A stretch of DNA of 32,443 nt from Comamonadaceae bacterium (GTDB taxonomy: Bacteria; Pseudomonadota; Gammaproteobacteria; Burkholderiales; Burkholderiaceae_C): NCBI GenBank assembly GCA_008080595.1, contig VIKI01000024.1, forward strand, positions 5,430 to 37,872, in the 5' to 3' direction. The notes beneath the pieces are model-generated. The model saw only the letters and a program-made list of their open reading frames with translations, was not told the origin of the DNA and searched no databases. Of this stretch, positions 22,050-29,617 are shown piece after piece; position 1 is the stretch's first letter; every line of letters starts with the position of its first letter. Position numbers and translations under genes: made by a program.

Positions 22050-22168
22050 GCGACAAACCAGGCAACCCCGCAGGGCGAACCCGCCAGCGTGGTCATAGCG
22101 GTAGGTTTAGCGCTCGCCCGGCCGGGCAAACCCGCTCTCCACCCAAGCCACGGCGCTGCTGCGTTTGA
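22046..22168 (+). pseudogene. 5' end of a lost gene following rhuM
   Basis: ATG at 22046 overlaps the rhuM TGA. The frame begins MSDKPGNPAGRTRQRG and then runs into sequence shared with the 3' end of the converging gene at 22107-22586, stopping at 22168. It looks like the first about 20 codons of a coupled downstream gene whose remainder has been deleted. The original product cannot be identified. Confidence 0.4.
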
Positions 22169-22586
22169 GTTGGAATGACGGTGAGACGCGCACTTGGGCC
22201 AGCAGCTCACCTGCCTCGTCCATGGCGCTCAGAGTGGCGCTGGGGTTGTCGTCATCGGGCACGATGTCCAGGCAGACGGTGACCTGTGCCGACGCGGTGC
22301 TGATCACCACACTCTGATGCAGCGTGGCGTGTAATTGCTGCTCGTGCCGACGGACAAATTCAGTCGCGGTTTTGACCAAGGTGATGAACGCACTGCCGTC
22401 CAGCGGCTTGGGGTTCTTTTTGTCGCGCCCCATGGTCCACGGGCCGACCAGGGCGGGCTCGGGTTCGCCGTCTTTGATCATGGCCACGGCCCAGCCGTCA
22501 TCGTCTTCGTTTTTGATGACCTGGGCGGTCCAGCCATCGCCGCGCCACAGGCGGGGTTCTTGTGTTTTGGGAGGTAAATCGATCAA
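22107..22586 (-). CDS. Hypothetical protein, unknown family
   Basis: A 159-residue soluble protein with no signal or membrane segment. The N-terminus MIDLPPKTQEPRLWRGDGWT is followed by a Trp-rich, acidic segment (KNEDDDGWAVAMIKDGEPE) and GPWTMGRDKKNPKPLDGSAF. A helical stretch (FITLVKTATEFVRRHEQQLHATL) precedes a beta-rich C-terminal half. Base composition is like the core genome, so it is probably a native gene of this lineage. I do not recognise the family. The GTAAATCGATC start region shows GGGAGG before the ATG, a good ribosome site. Its 3' end is where the rhuM remnant operon was cut. Confidence 0.75.
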   Translation of the reverse strand: MIDLPPKTQEPRLWRGDGWTAQVIKNEDDDGWAVAMIKDGEPEPALVGPWTMGRDKKNPKPLDGSAFITLVKTATEFVRRHEQQLHATLHQSVVISTASAQVTVCLDIVPDDDNPSATLSAMDEAGELLAQVRVSPSFQLKRSSAVAWVESGFARPGER

Positions 22587-22610
22587 AGCAGCTCCAAATT
22601 GTGATGTTTT

Positions 22611-22666
22611 TTGGCTTGTAGCCCTTATCTGTATTGCGTAAACAGCTACTTATTTTATAGCTTTTG
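22611..22666 (-). repeat. Dispersed repeat, copy F (inverted)
   Basis: On the minus strand it reads AAGTAGCTGTTTACGCAATA, then AGATAAGGGCTACAAG, a diverged match to the core of copies D and E. It lies in the gap between the LysR gene and the hypothetical gene. It is the only copy in the 17-23 kb cluster in this orientation. Confidence 0.65.
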
Positions 22667-22669
22667 TAC

Positions 22670-23608
22670 TCATGTTCCGGCTTGATGTGCCTGGCGCAAA
22701 CACGCGCGAAACGCCTGGGTCACGCGGGTGGCTTGGGGTGAAGCCCGCACGATGCTGAAAAAGCTGCAGCGGTAGCTGAACACCGGGGCTTGCACCGCCC
22801 GCATGCGGCCCGGGCGCACAAAACTCTCGGCGTAATGGTCGGGTAAAAAGCCCAGAAACCGCCCGGACAGGATCAGCGTGGCAATCGACTCCTGGTCATA
22901 GCCGGTGGCCTGGCGGGCCAGGCGCACCTGCTGGGTCAGCTCCATATTCGGCGAGTGGTAGCCCAGACCGGCAAAGCCGTAGTGCCGCAACGCCGCCCAA
23001 TCTGCAGGCTGCTGCTCGGGGGCTGCGCCAAACAGGGGGTGGGCCGCACCGCAGTACAAAAACATGGTCTCGGCAAACAACTCGTCGTAGGCCAGGGTGT
23101 CCGAACTGCGGTGGCCGGGGATGATGCCGACCTGAAACTGACCATCGAGCACGCCGCGCTCAATCGTGTTGAGCGGGGCCACATGCAGATGCAGGTTGAC
23201 ATCCGGGGCCTGGGCTTGAAACAGCGCAATCGCCGCGCCCAGGTGTGCAGCGGGGTTGCTGGCGGTTTTGTCAAACACGGCGATGTGCAGCTCGCCGCCC
23301 ATGCGCTGGTGAATCTCGTCGACCCGGCTGCGAAACGCATCCACGCCACTGAGCAGGCGCAGCGTTTCGGCATAAATCTGCTCGCCCTCGGGCGTGAGCG
23401 CAAAACCGGCGCGGCCGCGGCGGCACAGGGTCAGGCCCAGGCGGGTTTCCAGGTCTTTGATGTGGCGGCTGACTGTTGACGTGCCGATGTTCAGCTCCAG
23501 CTCGGCCGCGGCCATGCCGCCGCAATCGACCACGCTTTTGAACACCCGTAACAGGCGGATGTCCATGTCACTCAACTGGCCCAGGGCGGCACGGGTTTTT
23601 ACTTGCAT
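22670..23608 (-). CDS. LysR-type transcriptional regulator
   Basis: A 312-residue regulator. The N-terminal winged helix-turn-helix (about residues 14-75) has MDIRLLRVFKSVVDCGGMAAAELELNIGTSTVSRHIKDLETRLGLTLCRR; note LNIGTSTVSRHIKDLE as the recognition part. The effector domain follows with two lobes. It is transcribed away from the aminotransferase-DJ-1-MmsA genes, the usual arrangement for a LysR protein and its target, so it probably responds to beta-alanine or a related compound. That link is inference. The ATG at 23608 is favoured because the family core begins about 15 residues later. Confidence 0.92.
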   Translation of the reverse strand: MQVKTRAALGQLSDMDIRLLRVFKSVVDCGGMAAAELELNIGTSTVSRHIKDLETRLGLTLCRRGRAGFALTPEGEQIYAETLRLLSGVDAFRSRVDEIHQRMGGELHIAVFDKTASNPAAHLGAAIALFQAQAPDVNLHLHVAPLNTIERGVLDGQFQVGIIPGHRSSDTLAYDELFAETMFLYCGAAHPLFGAAPEQQPADWAALRHYGFAGLGYHSPNMELTQQVRLARQATGYDQESIATLILSGRFLGFLPDHYAESFVRPGRMRAVQAPVFSYRCSFFSIVRASPQATRVTQAFRACLRQAHQAGT

Positions 23609-23620
23609 GGATTGGCAACC

Positions 23621-23660
23621 AAGTAGTGATAGTTAAACATTTATAAGAGTAACAGAGGCC
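23621..23660. promoter_or_regulatory. Candidate LysR binding region
   Basis: The 96-bp divergent gap has an AT-rich imperfect dyad, ATAGTTAAACATTTAT, at 23629-23644, unlike the GC-rich flanks. LysR proteins usually bind such sites between divergent genes. No clear -35/-10 pair was found by eye. Confidence 0.35.
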
Positions 23661-23704
23661 GCCACAATCCGCGTTTTGTTGCACTCTTTTTGAAGGATTT
23701 CCGC

Positions 23705-25066
23705 ATGAACCTGTCTGATGCCCAAGCCCTGAGCCAGCCGCGTACCGATGCCGCCTGGCTCGATGCCCACTGGATGCCGTTCACCGGCAACCGCAATTTC
23801 AAGGCCAACCCGCGCATGATCACCCGGGCCGAGGGCTGCTATTACTTTGACAGCACCGGGCGCAAGATTTTTGACGGTTTGTCAGGACTATGGACCTGCG
23901 GCCTGGGCCATGGCCGCACCGAAATCACCGAAGCCGCCACGCGCCAGCTCGCCAGCCTGGACTATTCCCCCGCCTTCCAGTTTGGCCACCCGCTCTCGTT
24001 TGCCCTGGCCAACAAGCTGAAAGAACTCACCCCCGACGGGCTGGACTATGTGTTTTTCACCGGCTCGGGCTCGGAGTCGGCCGACACCTCTTTGAAGATG
24101 GCGCGGGCCTACTGGCGGGCCAAGGGTCAGGCCAGCAAGAGCCTGCTGATTGGCCGCGAAAAAGGCTACCACGGGGTCAACTTTGGTGGCATTTCGGTCG
24201 GTGGTATTGGCGGCAACCGCAAGACCTTTGGCCAGGGCATCGCCGCCGATCACCTGCCCCACACCCAGCCGCCAATGGGCTCGTTTTACCGTGGCATGCC
24301 GCCTTCAGACGGGCCACACGGCGCGGTGCTGGCAGAAGACCTGCTCAAGCTGATTGCCCTGCACGATGCCAGCAACATTGCGGCGGTGATCATCGAGCCG
24401 ATGTCGGGCTCGGCCGGGGTGGTGATTCCGCCGCTGGGCTATTTGCAACGCATCCGCGAGATTTGCACTGCCAACAACATTCTGCTGATTTTTGACGAAG
24501 TCATCACCGGCTTTGGCCGCATGGGTGGCTGGACCGGCGCTGAAGTGTTTGGCGTGACCCCGGACATCATGAACTGCGCCAAGCAGATCACCAACGGTGC
24601 GCAGCCGCTGGGCGCGGTGCTGGCCAGCAAAGCCATTTACGACACCTTCATGGCCACCGGCGGGCCGGACTACCTGCTCGAATTTGCCCACGGCTACACC
24701 TACTCGGCTCACCCGGTGCCCTGCGCCGTTGGCCTGGCCACGCTGGACATTCTGCAGCGCGAGAACATGATTGACCGCGTCAAGGAACTGACACCGCATT
24801 TTGAGGCTGCCGTGCATTCGCTCAAAGGCGCCAAACACGTGGCCGACATCCGCAACTTTGGCCTGGCCGCTGGCTTGACCATCGAGGCGCTGCCAGGTGA
24901 GCCCGCCAAACGGCCTTACGAGATTGCCATGGCGATGCTGGACAAAGGCTTTTACGTGCGCTACGGCGGCGACACCATCCAGCTCGCTCCGCCCTTCATC
25001 AGCACACCCGAGCAGTTGGACAGCCTGGTCAATGCGCTGGGTGAGTGCCTCAACGCCACGGCATAA
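23705..25066 (+). CDS. Omega-amino acid (beta-alanine):pyruvate aminotransferase
   Basis: A 453-residue class III PLP aminotransferase. FDGLSGLWTCGLGH, FFTGSGSESADTSLKMARAY and GYHGVNFGGISVGGI are typical of the beta-alanine:pyruvate branch. DEVITGFGRMGGW carries the PLP-contacting aspartate, and the PLP lysine is Lys293 in CAKQITNGAQPLGAV. The expected reaction is beta-alanine plus pyruvate giving malonate semialdehyde plus alanine. The ATG at 23705 follows GAAGGA. MmsA two genes downstream would take the aldehyde to acetyl-CoA, which supports the assignment. Confidence 0.92.
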   Translation: MNLSDAQALSQPRTDAAWLDAHWMPFTGNRNFKANPRMITRAEGCYYFDSTGRKIFDGLSGLWTCGLGHGRTEITEAATRQLASLDYSPAFQFGHPLSFALANKLKELTPDGLDYVFFTGSGSESADTSLKMARAYWRAKGQASKSLLIGREKGYHGVNFGGISVGGIGGNRKTFGQGIAADHLPHTQPPMGSFYRGMPPSDGPHGAVLAEDLLKLIALHDASNIAAVIIEPMSGSAGVVIPPLGYLQRIREICTANNILLIFDEVITGFGRMGGWTGAEVFGVTPDIMNCAKQITNGAQPLGAVLASKAIYDTFMATGGPDYLLEFAHGYTYSAHPVPCAVGLATLDILQRENMIDRVKELTPHFEAAVHSLKGAKHVADIRNFGLAAGLTIEALPGEPAKRPYEIAMAMLDKGFYVRYGGDTIQLAPPFISTPEQLDSLVNALGECLNATA

Positions 25067-25072
25067 CGCCCC

Positions 25073-25624
25073 ATGAGCATGCACATTGCGATTCTGACGT
25101 TTGAGGGCTTCAACGAGCTTGACTCCTTGATTGCGTTTGGCATGCTCAGCCGACTTGCCCTGCTGGGCGACAAAGACTGGCGTGTCAGCATCGCCAGCCC
25201 CACAGCGCGGGTGACCTCCATGAACGGGTTGAATGTGGAGGCCCACATTCGACTGCCCGAGACGTGTGCGGCTGATGCGGTTTTGGTCGGCAGCGGCATG
25301 AAGACGCGCGAGGTGGCCGCCAGTGCCGACATCATGTCGCAACTGCAGTTTGACCCCGCGCGCCAGCTGATTGCCGCCCAATGCTCGGGCACCTTTCTTC
25401 TGGCCAAGCTGGGGCTGCTTGGCAGCTTGCCAGCCTGCACCGACAACACCAGCAAACCGTGGGTACAAGCGGCAGGGGTGCAAGTCACCAACCAGCCGTT
25501 TGTAGCCAATGGCAACGTTGCCACGGCGGGTGGCTGCCTGTCGGCCCAGTACCTCAGCGCCTGGCTGATTGCCCGCCTGAAAGGGCTGGAGGCAGCGCGT
25601 GAACAAGCCTTTTTAATCCTCTAA
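25073..25624 (+). CDS. DJ-1/PfpI family protein
   Basis: A 183-residue protein with the DJ-1/PfpI flavodoxin-like fold: HIAILTFEGFNELDSLIAFG at the N-terminus with the conserved early glutamate (Glu in FNELD), and the nucleophile-elbow Cys104 in AAQCSGTFLLAKLGLL. GGCLSAQYLSAWLIARL closes the domain. There is no DNA-binding extension, so it is not a GATase-AraC regulator. Members include isonitrile hydratases, glyoxalases and deglycases; the reaction here is unknown. It starts 6 bp after the aminotransferase and is 12 bp before mmsA, so it is co-transcribed and may deal with the reactive aldehyde. That role is inference. Confidence 0.88.
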   Translation: MSMHIAILTFEGFNELDSLIAFGMLSRLALLGDKDWRVSIASPTARVTSMNGLNVEAHIRLPETCAADAVLVGSGMKTREVAASADIMSQLQFDPARQLIAAQCSGTFLLAKLGLLGSLPACTDNTSKPWVQAAGVQVTNQPFVANGNVATAGGCLSAQYLSAWLIARLKGLEAAREQAFLIL

Positions 25625-25636
25625 ATCCTGATCAAA

Positions 25637-27145
25637 ATGACTACCAACCTCCCCACCATCGGCCACCTGATTGGCGGCCAGATCGTCACCCCCGCTGGAC
25701 GCACCCAGCCGGTCTACAACCCCGCCACTGGCAAGGCCGAGAAGCAGGTGCTGCTGGCCCCCAAGGCCACGGTGGAAGAAGCCATTGCCAACGCGCAAGC
25801 CGCTTATCCCCAGTGGCGCAATACGCCCCCGCTCAAGCGTGCCCGCGTCATGAGCAACCTGAAAGTGCTGCTGGAGCAGCACGCCGACGAACTCTGCGCC
25901 CTGATCACCGCCGAACACGGCAAGGTGCTCTCCGACGCTTTGGGCGAGTTGCAACGCGGCATTGAAAACGTCGAATACGCCTCTTACGCGCCCGAGCTGC
26001 TCAAGGGTGAACACAGCAAAAACGTCGGCCCGGCCATCGACTCATGGTCTGAATTCCAGGCTCTGGGCGTGACCGCTGGCATCACCCCGTTCAACTTCCC
26101 GGCCATGGTGCCGCTGTGGATGTGGCCGATGGCCGTGGCCTGCGGCAACACCTTTGTGCTCAAGCCCTCCGAGCGCGACCCCAGCTCCACCCTGCGCGTA
26201 GCCGAGCTGGCACTGCAAGCCGGCTTGCCACCGGGCGTGCTCAATGTCGTCAATGGTGACAAGGAAGCGGTGGACACGCTGCTGCAAGACCCATGCGTCA
26301 AGGCCGTGAGCTTTGTCGGCTCGACACCGATTGCCGAATACATCTACGCCGAGGGCTGCAAACACGGCAAACGTGTGCAGGCCCTGGGTGGCGCCAAGAA
26401 CCACGCCGTGGTCATGCCCGATGCCGACATCGCCAACGCCGTCAGTGCCTTGATGGGTGCGGCTTTTGGCTCCTGCGGCGAGCGTTGTATGGCCATCCCG
26501 CTGGTGGTGGCGGTGGGTGATGCGACTGCCGATGCGGTGATTGATGGCCTGAAAACCGAAATCGCCAAGATGAAGGTTGGCCCCGGCACCGCCCCCGGCA
26601 TGGACATGGGCCCACTGGTGACCAAGCCGCACTTCGAGAAGGTGCGCGGTTATGTCGATCAAGGTGTGGCTGAAGGGGCCACGCTGCTGGTGGATGGCCG
26701 CGGCCTGCAGGTGGAAGGCCATGCCGAGGGCTACTTCCTCGGCCCCTGTCTGTTTGACAACGTCAAGCCCGGCATGAAGATTTACCAGGAAGAAATCTTT
26801 GGCCCGGTGCTGGGTGTGGTGCGCGTCAAGACTTTGCAAGAGGCGATGGACTTGATCGACGCGCACGAGTACGGCAACGGCACCTGCATCTTCACCCGCG
26901 ACGGCGAAGCCGCCCGCTACTTCACCGACAACATTCTGGTCGGCATGGTGGGCGTGAACGTGCCGCTACCCGTACCGGTGGCTTACCACTCGTTTGGCGG
27001 CTGGAAGCGCAGTCTGTTTGGCGACTTACACGCCTACGGCCCGGATGCGGTGCGCTTCTATACCAAGCGCAAAACCATCACCCAGCGCTGGCCGAGTGCG
27101 GGGGTGCGTGAGGGCGCGGTGTTCAGCTTCCCAAGCAGCCGGTAA
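25637..27145 (+). CDS. mmsA: CoA-acylating methylmalonate/malonate-semialdehyde dehydrogenase
   Basis: A 502-residue aldehyde dehydrogenase of the MmsA branch. It has GVTAGITPFNFPAMVPLWMWP, KPSERDPSS and FVGSTPIAEYIY. QALGGAKNHAVVMPDAD takes the place of the usual catalytic-glutamate segment, as in CoA-dependent members. The catalytic Cys284 lies in GSCGERCMAIP, and IYQEEIFGPVL follows. It oxidises methylmalonate or malonate semialdehyde to propionyl- or acetyl-CoA with NAD and CoA. Next to a beta-alanine aminotransferase the malonate semialdehyde route is the more likely. It is the last gene of the operon and is followed by a strong terminator. Confidence 0.95.
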   Translation: MTTNLPTIGHLIGGQIVTPAGRTQPVYNPATGKAEKQVLLAPKATVEEAIANAQAAYPQWRNTPPLKRARVMSNLKVLLEQHADELCALITAEHGKVLSDALGELQRGIENVEYASYAPELLKGEHSKNVGPAIDSWSEFQALGVTAGITPFNFPAMVPLWMWPMAVACGNTFVLKPSERDPSSTLRVAELALQAGLPPGVLNVVNGDKEAVDTLLQDPCVKAVSFVGSTPIAEYIYAEGCKHGKRVQALGGAKNHAVVMPDADIANAVSALMGAAFGSCGERCMAIPLVVAVGDATADAVIDGLKTEIAKMKVGPGTAPGMDMGPLVTKPHFEKVRGYVDQGVAEGATLLVDGRGLQVEGHAEGYFLGPCLFDNVKPGMKIYQEEIFGPVLGVVRVKTLQEAMDLIDAHEYGNGTCIFTRDGEAARYFTDNILVGMVGVNVPLPVPVAYHSFGGWKRSLFGDLHAYGPDAVRFYTKRKTITQRWPSAGVREGAVFSFPSSR

Positions 27146-27151
27146 GACTAC

Positions 27152-27188
27152 AAACACCCGCTTCGGTTTCCCAAGTCAGCGGGTGTTT
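27152..27188 (+). terminator. Rho-independent terminator after mmsA
   Basis: A perfect 10-bp stem AAACACCCGC/GCGGGTGTTT has a 17-base loop and a following TTTTC. It lies between mmsA and the converging PIN gene and, because the stem starts with AAA, may also work for the minus strand. Confidence 0.85.
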
Positions 27189-27189
27189 T

Positions 27190-27673
27190 CTATTTGGGCG
27201 CAGACCCAAAGACTTTCACAAATTCTGCATGCTTGGCCTTGCGCCATGTCTCGGTCATATCGCCGTTGCGCTCCAACGCATCGTAGATGTCTCGCACCAG
27301 TTCGTTGCTCGCAACCTTCGCGGATTTGAGTTTCGCCAGCAACTCCAAAACCAGGTGGAGAGCGACCGTGGGACGTGTACTTGTCAATGTCAAGCTGAAC
27401 CGTGCCCATCAGCACATCCTGCACCAACTTCATGTCCTGCTTTTCCGCTGCACTCAGCCGCGTTTGCTTGGACATACGCTCCTGCGTAAACTCAGGTTCA
27501 TCAAACCACGGGTTCCTGAACTGCAGCTTGGGGTTGCGATGGACCTCTTCTTCCACCGCTTTCAGAATGACCACGACATAAGGCACCTGGCCAAACTGCC
27601 GGCCCACCGCCGGACGAATCCGCTTCGCAAGCCGAAGGTAGGTATTCGTGTCCAGCAGGACTTCTGTGGTCAC
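27190..27673 (-). pseudogene. PIN domain toxin-like gene with internal deletion and frameshift
   Basis: The first frame from ATG 27673 gives MTTEVLLDTNTYLRLAKRI, with the first PIN aspartate in LLDTN, then VVILKAVEEEVHR with the second acidic site. It runs in sense to about SHGRSPPG (residue 108, near 27350). From there the sensible protein continues in another frame: VLELLAKLKSAKVASNELVRDIYDALER, ending at 27190. The region that should hold the later acidic PIN residues, some 30 residues, seems to be missing at the junction. PIN proteins are Mg-dependent RNases; this copy is probably inactive. Its ATG overlaps the stop of the upstream Xre-ImmA gene by 4 nt, a toxin-antitoxin-like arrangement. 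Confidence 0.7.
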
Positions 27674-28791
27674 CGGGTCAGTTCCGCGTGCAATGCCAAC
27701 GCATCTTGCATGGGTATGTCCATCACCTGTTGAACATAGCCGGCCCCGGTTTGCTTTGCCTGCACCATGCGTCGCAGAGCCTGGAAGAAGTCGCTGTGAA
27801 ACTGGCGCTCGGCAGCTGCCAAATAGGCTGAGGGCGATGGAGGCAAAGGAGCAAACAGCGTCTCGCTGACCAGCTTGCCACGTTGTGAATTGCGCATTTT
27901 GTGAATATCAATTTCAGCATGCTTCAAGGGTGGCAAGCTCTGTGACTGGGCAAAGCCATTGACCTGCTGAAAGACGGTATTCAGAGAAATACCGTGCTCA
28001 AGCGCAAACGCCTGCAATACAGTAGCTTCGTGGGCCTTGGGCTGCCCGGCCACTTGGGAATACACGGTGCGGGCCAGTTCTCTGGGGAACAGCAAAGCGC
28101 CTGCAAAGGCATCCGCAAAATCTTCCCCTTCATCTTTCCCAGCCAGCTGCGGTGTAAACACATGCGCCAGCTCATGTGCCATCCAGAATTTGAAATCTTC
28201 CAGATAGGTGTCCAAATTCAAGAAGATGAAGGTCACGCGCTCTTGGGGCAACAAAATGTGCAAAGCGTTCTTGTGGTTTTGCAGAGCGCCCCACATGACC
28301 GGCACAACCACCGCCCCGTTCTCGGCAAACTCGCTCAGCAATTGCTCGTAATGCAGCACGCCGCCCTCGCCCAGCCCCAAATTCTTTCGCACCTGCGACA
28401 CCACATCTTGCACGGCTGCATATTGGGTGGAAGGGTCAGGCACCTGACGGCGCAGTTGCGGCACGGCAGACAAGAACGGAACCAGCGCCTTTAACAAAAC
28501 CCCCATGGCCATGGCCTTGATGACGTGCTCGTCTTTAGTCTTTGCGCCCGCCTTTTTACGGAAGGCCACTACGGGTTGCGCATCTTGGGGCAACTGCACC
28601 AAATCGGCAAATCCCAGCTTCAGAGTGGTTGCGAGCTTGAGCAGCTTGTCGGGCCTTGGGAAATCCGTGCCCTTCATCCAGTTGGTAACGGCCTGACCCG
28701 TTACCCCCAACTGTGCAGCCAGTTCCTTCTGGGTCCATCCCCGCGCTTGAATGGCAGACTTGATGTTGTCGCTGTGGATAACTTTGTGCAT
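27670..28791 (-). CDS. Xre helix-turn-helix plus ImmA/IrrE metallopeptidase protein
   Basis: A 373-residue protein. The Xre-type HTH (about residues 8-62) has IQARGWTQKELAAQLGVTGQ and AVTNWMKGTDFPRPDKLLKLA. A COG2856 (ImmA/IrrE) zinc peptidase domain follows with HELAH at residues 206-210 and the downstream EGEDFADAFAGALLFP helix. A C-terminal helical region of about 120 residues closes the protein. Relatives of this type cut repressors or act as the antitoxin-like partner of PIN-type toxins; comparative genomics has linked Xre-COG2856 fusions with toxin-antitoxin loci. The stop overlaps the start of the PIN gene (ATGA at 27670-27673), so the two were translated together. Confidence 0.9.
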   Translation of the reverse strand: MHKVIHSDNIKSAIQARGWTQKELAAQLGVTGQAVTNWMKGTDFPRPDKLLKLATTLKLGFADLVQLPQDAQPVVAFRKKAGAKTKDEHVIKAMAMGVLLKALVPFLSAVPQLRRQVPDPSTQYAAVQDVVSQVRKNLGLGEGGVLHYEQLLSEFAENGAVVVPVMWGALQNHKNALHILLPQERVTFIFLNLDTYLEDFKFWMAHELAHVFTPQLAGKDEGEDFADAFAGALLFPRELARTVYSQVAGQPKAHEATVLQAFALEHGISLNTVFQQVNGFAQSQSLPPLKHAEIDIHKMRNSQRGKLVSETLFAPLPPSPSAYLAAAERQFHSDFFQALRRMVQAKQTGAGYVQQVMDIPMQDALALHAELTR

Positions 28792-28981
28792 AAGCAGTAG
28801 ATTATCGGTGCAAATCCTTTGAAATCAAGTTTAATCAAGCTGAATAGCGAGGATTTCACGCTCTGTACAACACACTTCACAGCGCCTCGTCCAGATCAGC
28901 TTGGGTCGATTGGTGGGCTGCTGGCAAAGGAATGGATGAGCCGGAAACCATCGCCTGATTAATCAACAAAGCACATTGCTC
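28792..28981. other. Gap between DUF4337 and the Xre-ImmA gene
   Basis: About 190 bp holding the leader of the Xre-ImmA gene at its left end. On the minus strand an open frame follows directly after the DUF4337 stop and includes a 24-codon stretch from an ATG (MVSGSSIPLPAAHQSTQ and on), ending TGA near 28877. It is protein-like but too short to call. No terminator hairpin was found. Confidence 0.35.
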
Positions 28982-29578
28982 TTAAATATGCAGCGCCGCC
29001 AACACCCCCACCAGCAAACCTGCGCCCCCGGCGACAAACATGGCGACTTCCAGCCATTTCTTTTTGGTCAGCAAGGCAATGGCCGCCAAGGCAATCGACA
29101 CCTGCAGTACGGTGGTGGATTGCGCCCAGCGGTGGTGCTGGTGCATTTGCTCATCACTTTGCTTGTCCCACGCCGTGGCATCTGCCTCCAGCTTGTCGGC
29201 CACAGCTTTGATCTCGTTCTTTTCCTTTTCATAGCGCTCAACCTTGCTTTGGTAGGTCGCTTTTTTGTCCTCTGGAGCCAGGTCACGGGCCAGTTCGGCC
29301 AGCGACTGCTTGGTGCTTTTGGACTGGAAGTAGTTCCACTGGTTGGAGGCTTCGGTTTTTTTGATCGCCGCGTTGTTCTTGTACAGCCCGGCGTTGGCTT
29401 GTGTGGCTCCGCCCATGTAACCAAACACGGCACCCACCGTGGCAATCACGGCGGTGAACAAGGCGATCTGGTTGATCATGCCACCATGCTCGGCGTGACC
29501 ATCACCGTGGCCGCCTTGCTGGGCATGCTCCAGTTCATGGTCATGCGGGCCGTGTACGTGAAATCCGTGTCCTGACAT
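28982..29578 (-). CDS. DUF4337 family membrane protein
   Basis: A 198-residue protein. A His-rich N-terminus (HVHGPHDHELEHAQQGGHGDGHAEHGG in pieces, residues about 6-32) may bind metal. One membrane segment (about 35-55, IALFTAVIATVGAVFGYMGG) comes next. A long charged helical part (about 65-140, NNAAIKKTEASNQWNYFQSK and a Lys/Glu-rich coiled coil) leads to two C-terminal membrane helices. This is the layout of DUF4337; the function is unknown. The ATG at 29578 starts the family sequence; an upstream in-frame ATG at 29608 would add ten residues without similarity. The gene is 39 bp after the DUF5666 gene and probably in the same operon. Confidence 0.82.
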   Translation of the reverse strand: MSGHGFHVHGPHDHELEHAQQGGHGDGHAEHGGMINQIALFTAVIATVGAVFGYMGGATQANAGLYKNNAAIKKTEASNQWNYFQSKSTKQSLAELARDLAPEDKKATYQSKVERYEKEKNEIKAVADKLEADATAWDKQSDEQMHQHHRWAQSTTVLQVSIALAAIALLTKKKWLEVAMFVAGGAGLLVGVLAALHI

Positions 29579-29617
29579 TTTTTTGACTCTTTCAAGTTTG
29601 AGGTGCAAATGGAGCCG

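Noticed and set aside
24305-25606. 433-codon minus-strand frame
   Set aside because: It lies opposite the aminotransferase and DJ-1 genes and has no protein motifs.
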